The position numbers and the translations under genes were made by a program. The notes beneath the pieces were generated by a model, which was given only the letters and a program-made list of their open reading frames with translations, made no database searches and was not told the origin of the DNA. A stretch of 7,747 nt of DNA, taken from Dehalococcoidia bacterium. Lineage in GTDB: Bacteria > Chloroflexota > Dehalococcoidia > Dehalococcoidales > DAOWJC01. Of this stretch, positions 4,815 through 7,747 are shown in pieces (within the stretch, counting starts at the first letter, position 1; the number at the start of each line of letters is the position of its first letter). The stretch is taken from positions 1-7,747 of the forward strand of contig DAOWJC010000048.1 of the NCBI GenBank assembly GCA_030640595.1. Direction: 5' to 3'.

Positions 4815-6724
4815 AAACGACCGGGCTTCAAAGTGTAGTCTCAACTTTTCGGGAGATAAAGAGTCGCGCCGAATCCCAATGGCAGGAACTCTGTAATAGT
4901 GGTAAACCAGTAGTTATGGTGGGCGCTGCCACCTGTGGTCGAGCAGCCGGGGCTCTGGGAGTAATCCGGGCAATAAAAGACGAGGTTAAGAAGCATAAGC
5001 TGGACTGCCCGGTGGTGGAGGTGGGCTGTATGGGGCATTGCTATGCTGAACCAATAGTTATTATAAGTAAGCCCGGGTATCCTCCTATCTGCTACGGGCA
5101 TGTCAATAAAGTGATAGCTGAGAGGTTAATCAGGGAATTTATCCTCGGCGATGACCCTTGTCTTGAATTCGTCCTTGGTGCTCTGGAGGCAAATGAGCTT
5201 GTTCCCAGCCTGTCTGATTTCCCTCGAGCCAGGTTTGAGAAAAAGATTATTCTGAAAAACTGCGGTCACATTGACCCGGAACAGATAGAGCACTACCTTG
5301 CTAACGGTGGCTATACGGCTCTAGTAAAAGCACTCCAGATGCCGCCAGAGGTGATTATAAATGAGGTTGGAAGGTCGGGGTTAAGGGGCAGGGGTGGTGC
5401 CGGTTTTCCTACCGGGCAGAAGTGGGAAATCTGTCGCAATGCTCCAGGTAGACCAAAATATGTAATTTGTAACGGGGACGAGGGTGACCCTGGTGCATTT
5501 ATGGACCGGGCTATCCTTGAGAGTGACCCACACTCGGTGATAGAAGGGATGATAATTGCTGGCTATGCCATCGGTGCCCGATACGGCTATATCTATGTTC
5601 GCGCCGAGTATCCTCTAGCGGTGCATCGTGTACGGATTGCTCTTCGCCAGGCAAGGAAACTAAATCTCCTGGGCAAGAATATTCTTGGCAGCGATTTCAG
5701 CTTTGATATCAGGCTGTTCCAGGGGTCGGGGGCGTTTGTCTGTGGCGAAGAGACAGCCCTTATCGCCTCGCTGGAAGGAGAACCGGGCATCCCACATCAC
5801 CGCCCGCCTTACCCAGCAACTGATGGTCTATATGGAAAGCCAACCCTGATCAACAATGTGAAGACCTTGGCCTACATACGCCACATAATTGACAATGGGG
5901 CAGAGTGGTTTGCCAGTACTGGCACGGAAGAAAGTAAGGGGACGGCCGTTTTTGCTTTGGCGGGCAAGATAGTTAATACCGGGCTGGTAGAGGTGCCTAT
6001 GGGCACCACCCTGCGCCAGGTCATTTTTGATGTTGGCAGCGGGATGCAAAATGGCAAGCGATTCAAGGCGGTGCAGATAGGAGGTCCCTCCGGCGGTTGC
6101 CTCCCTGAATCGGCTCTGGATTTACCTATTGACTTTGACTCCCTTACCGATGCCGGAGCCATGATGGGCTCGGGGGGAATGATAGTGCTTGATGAGGACG
6201 ACTGCATGGTGGAGATAGCTCGCTACTTCCTTGAGTTCACTCAGAGGGAGTCCTGTGGTCAGTGCACTTTCTGCCGCCTAGGGACGAAACAGATGCTAGA
6301 GGTCCTGGATGAAATTACCAAGGGGCAAGGGAGAATTGAAGACATTGATATGCTTAGTCGGCTAGCCGAAGACATAAAGGCGGGGTCTCTCTGTGGTCTG
6401 GGAAAGACGGCACCTAATCCGGTATTGAGCACCCTGCGTCACTTCAGGGATGAATACGAGGCACATATCAAAGAGGGCCGGTGTCCGGCACTGATGTGCC
6501 GCGACCTCATCGCCTATTACATCATCCCGGAGAAGTGCGAGCGCTCCTGTGATGCCTGTGTTGGGAGTTGCACGACGGAGGCAATATCTGCTAATAAGAA
6601 GAGGATAAAGGTCATTGACCAGGAAAAGTGCGTCAAGTGCGGCACCTGTCTTAGTGCTTGTCCTCCCCAGTATAATGCTGTGGTGAGACTATCGCCTCCA
6701 AGTGAGGTGCCAGCTTCAAAGTAG
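4811..6724 (+). CDS. nuoF: NuoF/HydB-like NADH-, FMN- and iron-sulfur-binding subunit
   Basis: This 637-residue subunit oxidises or reduces NAD(H) and passes electrons to iron-sulfur clusters. In order: a thioredoxin-like domain (about 30-115) with C42, C73 and C77; the NADH/FMN fold with GRGGAGFPTGQKW from G193, NGDEGDPGAF, and GEET at 312-315; an SLBB-like part near 380-430; the 4Fe-4S ligands C482-x2-C485-x2-C488 and C528; and a C-terminal two-cluster ferredoxin domain. That ferredoxin has an unusual first motif, C576-x3-C580-x2-C583-x3-C587 without the usual proline, and a normal second one, C607-x2-C610-x2-C613-x3-C617-P. The N-terminal and C-terminal extensions are those of HydB-type subunits rather than plain complex I NuoF. 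It starts with GTG at 4811, overlapping the previous stop, with AAGGA six bases upstream. Cytoplasmic. It may take part in flavin-based electron bifurcation, but that depends on the missing partner. Confidence 0.92.
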   Translation: MKTTGLQSVVSTFREIKSRAESQWQELCNSGKPVVMVGAATCGRAAGALGVIRAIKDEVKKHKLDCPVVEVGCMGHCYAEPIVIISKPGYPPICYGHVNKVIAERLIREFILGDDPCLEFVLGALEANELVPSLSDFPRARFEKKIILKNCGHIDPEQIEHYLANGGYTALVKALQMPPEVIINEVGRSGLRGRGGAGFPTGQKWEICRNAPGRPKYVICNGDEGDPGAFMDRAILESDPHSVIEGMIIAGYAIGARYGYIYVRAEYPLAVHRVRIALRQARKLNLLGKNILGSDFSFDIRLFQGSGAFVCGEETALIASLEGEPGIPHHRPPYPATDGLYGKPTLINNVKTLAYIRHIIDNGAEWFASTGTEESKGTAVFALAGKIVNTGLVEVPMGTTLRQVIFDVGSGMQNGKRFKAVQIGGPSGGCLPESALDLPIDFDSLTDAGAMMGSGGMIVLDEDDCMVEIARYFLEFTQRESCGQCTFCRLGTKQMLEVLDEITKGQGRIEDIDMLSRLAEDIKAGSLCGLGKTAPNPVLSTLRHFRDEYEAHIKEGRCPALMCRDLIAYYIIPEKCERSCDACVGSCTTEAISANKKRIKVIDQEKCVKCGTCLSACPPQYNAVVRLSPPSEVPASK

Positions 6725-6728
6725 GCAG

Positions 6729-7406
6729 ATGAAGACAGTATCTTTAACCATAGATGGCAAGAAAATAAGAGCCCGCGAGGGAGAGAAAGTCCTGTGGGCA
6801 GCATTGGACAACGGTATTTATATACCCAATCTCTGTGCCCTCCATGATGCTTTAGAGCCTTTTGCTGCCTGTCGTCTGTGCTTTGTGGAGGTGGAAGGGA
6901 AAAAACAGCCGGTTACTGCCTGCACGGAGGCAGTAGAACAAGGCATGGTAGTAAACACTAGGGGTCCTGGTGCTTTGAGGCTGGCGCGCACCGCTTTTGA
7001 GCTACTTGTGGCTAGCCTGCCGGTAGACTGTGCTCACTGTCCCAGCAGCGGCTCCTGCGAGCTTCAAAAAATAGCCGCCCATCTGAGCATTAAGCTGAAA
7101 ACAAAGCGTTTCCGGAAACTTCTCCGGGAACTTCCCATAGATTACAGCAGCCCCCTATTTATCTACGACCCCAACAAGTGTGTTCTCTGTGGGCGGTGTG
7201 TTTGGATATGTCGGGAGCGTCTGGGTATAGGCACCCTCGGTTTTGCCCACCGTGGTTTCGACAGGCTGGTTACCACTTTTGGTAGTGAGCCGATTTCTGA
7301 ATCCAAGTGCCTAGACTGTGGTGAATGCGTTGTTGCCTGTCCCACCGGCGCCCTGGCTTTTAAGGATAGGCAGGGTATCAAAAGTGGGCTTGGGAAAGGA
7401 GGGTGA
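6729..7406 (+). CDS. HoxU-like iron-sulfur subunit (NuoG/HydA front part, no catalytic domain)
   Basis: This 225-residue protein would relay electrons between the NuoF-like flavoprotein and a catalytic partner. It has the ferredoxin-type 2Fe-2S domain (C36, C48, C51, C65), the so-called His-Cys region (C101-x2-C104-x5-C110, DCAHCPSSGSCELQ), and two 4Fe-4S motifs, C151-x2-C154-x2-C157-x3-C161 and C194-x2-C197-x2-C200-x3-C204-P. It then ends, with neither the H-cluster domain of HydA nor the large molybdopterin-like domain of NuoG. This is the HoxU layout. The histidine normally found shortly before C101 is absent: leucine 97 holds the usual place, and the only nearby histidine is H103. The ATG at 6729 is preferred over a GTG at 6702 that would start inside nuoF. 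AGG at 6723-6725 is close but usable, and coupling with the nuoF stop four bases upstream is likely. Hydrogenase, formate dehydrogenase or a complex I-like partner are all possible. Confidence 0.88.
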   Translation: MKTVSLTIDGKKIRAREGEKVLWAALDNGIYIPNLCALHDALEPFAACRLCFVEVEGKKQPVTACTEAVEQGMVVNTRGPGALRLARTAFELLVASLPVDCAHCPSSGSCELQKIAAHLSIKLKTKRFRKLLRELPIDYSSPLFIYDPNKCVLCGRCVWICRERLGIGTLGFAHRGFDRLVTTFGSEPISESKCLDCGECVVACPTGALAFKDRQGIKSGLGKGG

Positions 7407-7410
7407 GACA

Positions 7411-7747
7411 ATGAAAGCTTTAATCCTGGCTGGTGGCAGGGGAACAAGGCTTAGACCTCTCACCTATACCATGGCAAAGCACCTGCTGCCGGTCGCCAAC
7501 AAGCCGATTTTGTTTTATGTGCTAGACCAAATCAAAGAAGCTGGCATTACCGATATCGGAATCGTCATATCTCCGGAGACTGGCTCTTCCATAAAGGAAG
7601 CGTTAGCCGGTGGCTCAAGGTGGGGGGTAAAAATCACCTACATCCTCCAGCCCGAGCCTGGAGGACTAGCCCACGCCGTCAAAACTGCTCAGGATTTTCT
7701 CAGCGATTCCCCCTTCCTGCTGTTTCTCGGCGATAACCTCATCCAGG
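7411..7747 (+). CDS. rmlA: Glucose-1-phosphate thymidylyltransferase, long RmlA-like type, N-terminal part
   Basis: The enzyme joins a sugar 1-phosphate to a nucleoside triphosphate, releasing pyrophosphate and giving an activated sugar such as dTDP-glucose for cell-surface polysaccharides. The first 112 residues are visible and the gene runs off the right edge. The nucleotide-binding signature is at the start (LAGGRGTRLRPLT, residues 6-18), followed by K23 (AKHLLPV), NKPILFYVLDQIKEAGI, QPEPGGLAHA, and the metal-binding aspartate D108 in LGDNL. GLAHA and GDNLI suggest the long type of RmlA, which has an added C-terminal beta-helix, but that part is out of view, so another sugar nucleotidyltransferase is possible. 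AAAGGAGGG at 7395-7403 gives an excellent ribosome site overlapping the end of the previous gene. The four-base gap to the diaphorase genes implies co-transcription, although no functional link is obvious. Confidence 0.85.
   Translation, partial: MKALILAGGRGTRLRPLTYTMAKHLLPVANKPILFYVLDQIKEAGITDIGIVISPETGSSIKEALAGGSRWGVKITYILQPEPGGLAHAVKTAQDFLSDSPFLLFLGDNLIQ

Noticed and set aside
5872..6207. A 111-codon open frame on the minus strand inside nuoF
   Set aside because: It is a shadow of a highly conserved coding region, with no ribosome site or family resemblance.
6702..6728. GTG start for the HoxU-like gene at 6702
   Set aside because: It adds nine residues without similarity to the 2Fe-2S domain and overlaps nuoF by 23 bases; the ATG at 6729 begins at the normal MKTVSLTIDGK position.
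7380..7410. HydA truncated by a frameshift after the ferredoxin motifs
   Set aside because: The stop is followed at once by a strong ribosome site and a different intact gene, and no H-cluster motifs appear, so the short form looks genuine.

Overview
The window reads as ordinary bacterial chromosome from an anaerobe of medium G+C. Strong Shine-Dalgarno sequences and sigma70-like hexamers favour Bacteria over Archaea. The gene mix is two PflA-like radical SAM enzymes, a nitrilase, a hydrogenase-type NADH diaphorase module, a long-type sugar nucleotidyltransferase and a secreted WEKTFGG-repeat protein. It is compatible with Chloroflexota of the Dehalococcoidia kind, but that placement is an impression from gene content and was not tested.

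Layout. (1) 1-336, minus: N-terminal part of a secreted repeat protein, cut by the window edge. (2) 337-789: a divergent intergenic region of about 450 bases. It holds a cluster of three 10-base palindrome-like sites at 12-base spacing over a candidate promoter for the minus-strand gene, a small hairpin, and a perfect 12-base palindrome just before the next gene. (3) 790-1845, plus: a radical SAM enzyme of the AmmeMemoRadiSam type (AmrS). (4) 1954-3042, plus: a nitrilase with a complete E-K-C catalytic set, with its own candidate promoter at 1890-1919. (5) 3064-4170, minus: a second, different PflA-like radical SAM protein with an N-terminal CxxC/CxxC finger, convergent with the nitrilase. (6) 4171-4310: a short divergent promoter region. 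(7) 4311-7406, plus: a tight three-gene unit for a flavin and iron-sulfur NADH-oxidising module: NuoE-like, NuoF/HydB-like, and a HoxU-like protein (the front part of NuoG or HydA without a catalytic domain). (8) 7411-7747, plus: the start of an RmlA-type nucleotidyltransferase, four bases after the diaphorase genes and cut by the right edge.

How they work together. The diaphorase genes encode an electron path from NADH through FMN and an iron-sulfur chain, but no hydrogenase, formate dehydrogenase or other catalytic partner lies in the window. The partner is therefore elsewhere or the module is shared. Two cluster-binding motifs deviate from the usual pattern: the usual histidine of the His-Cys cluster is leucine in the HoxU-like protein, and the first ferredoxin motif of the NuoF-like protein is Cx3Cx2Cx3C with no proline. 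On the left, AmrS lacks its usual AMMECR1 and Memo neighbours and sits instead next to a nitrilase flanked on the other side by a second radical SAM gene. I see no mobile element, CRISPR array, tRNA or rRNA. I did not find a clear-cut new system; the strongest leads are the partnerless, ligand-variant diaphorase and the radical SAM-nitrilase-radical SAM neighbourhood.
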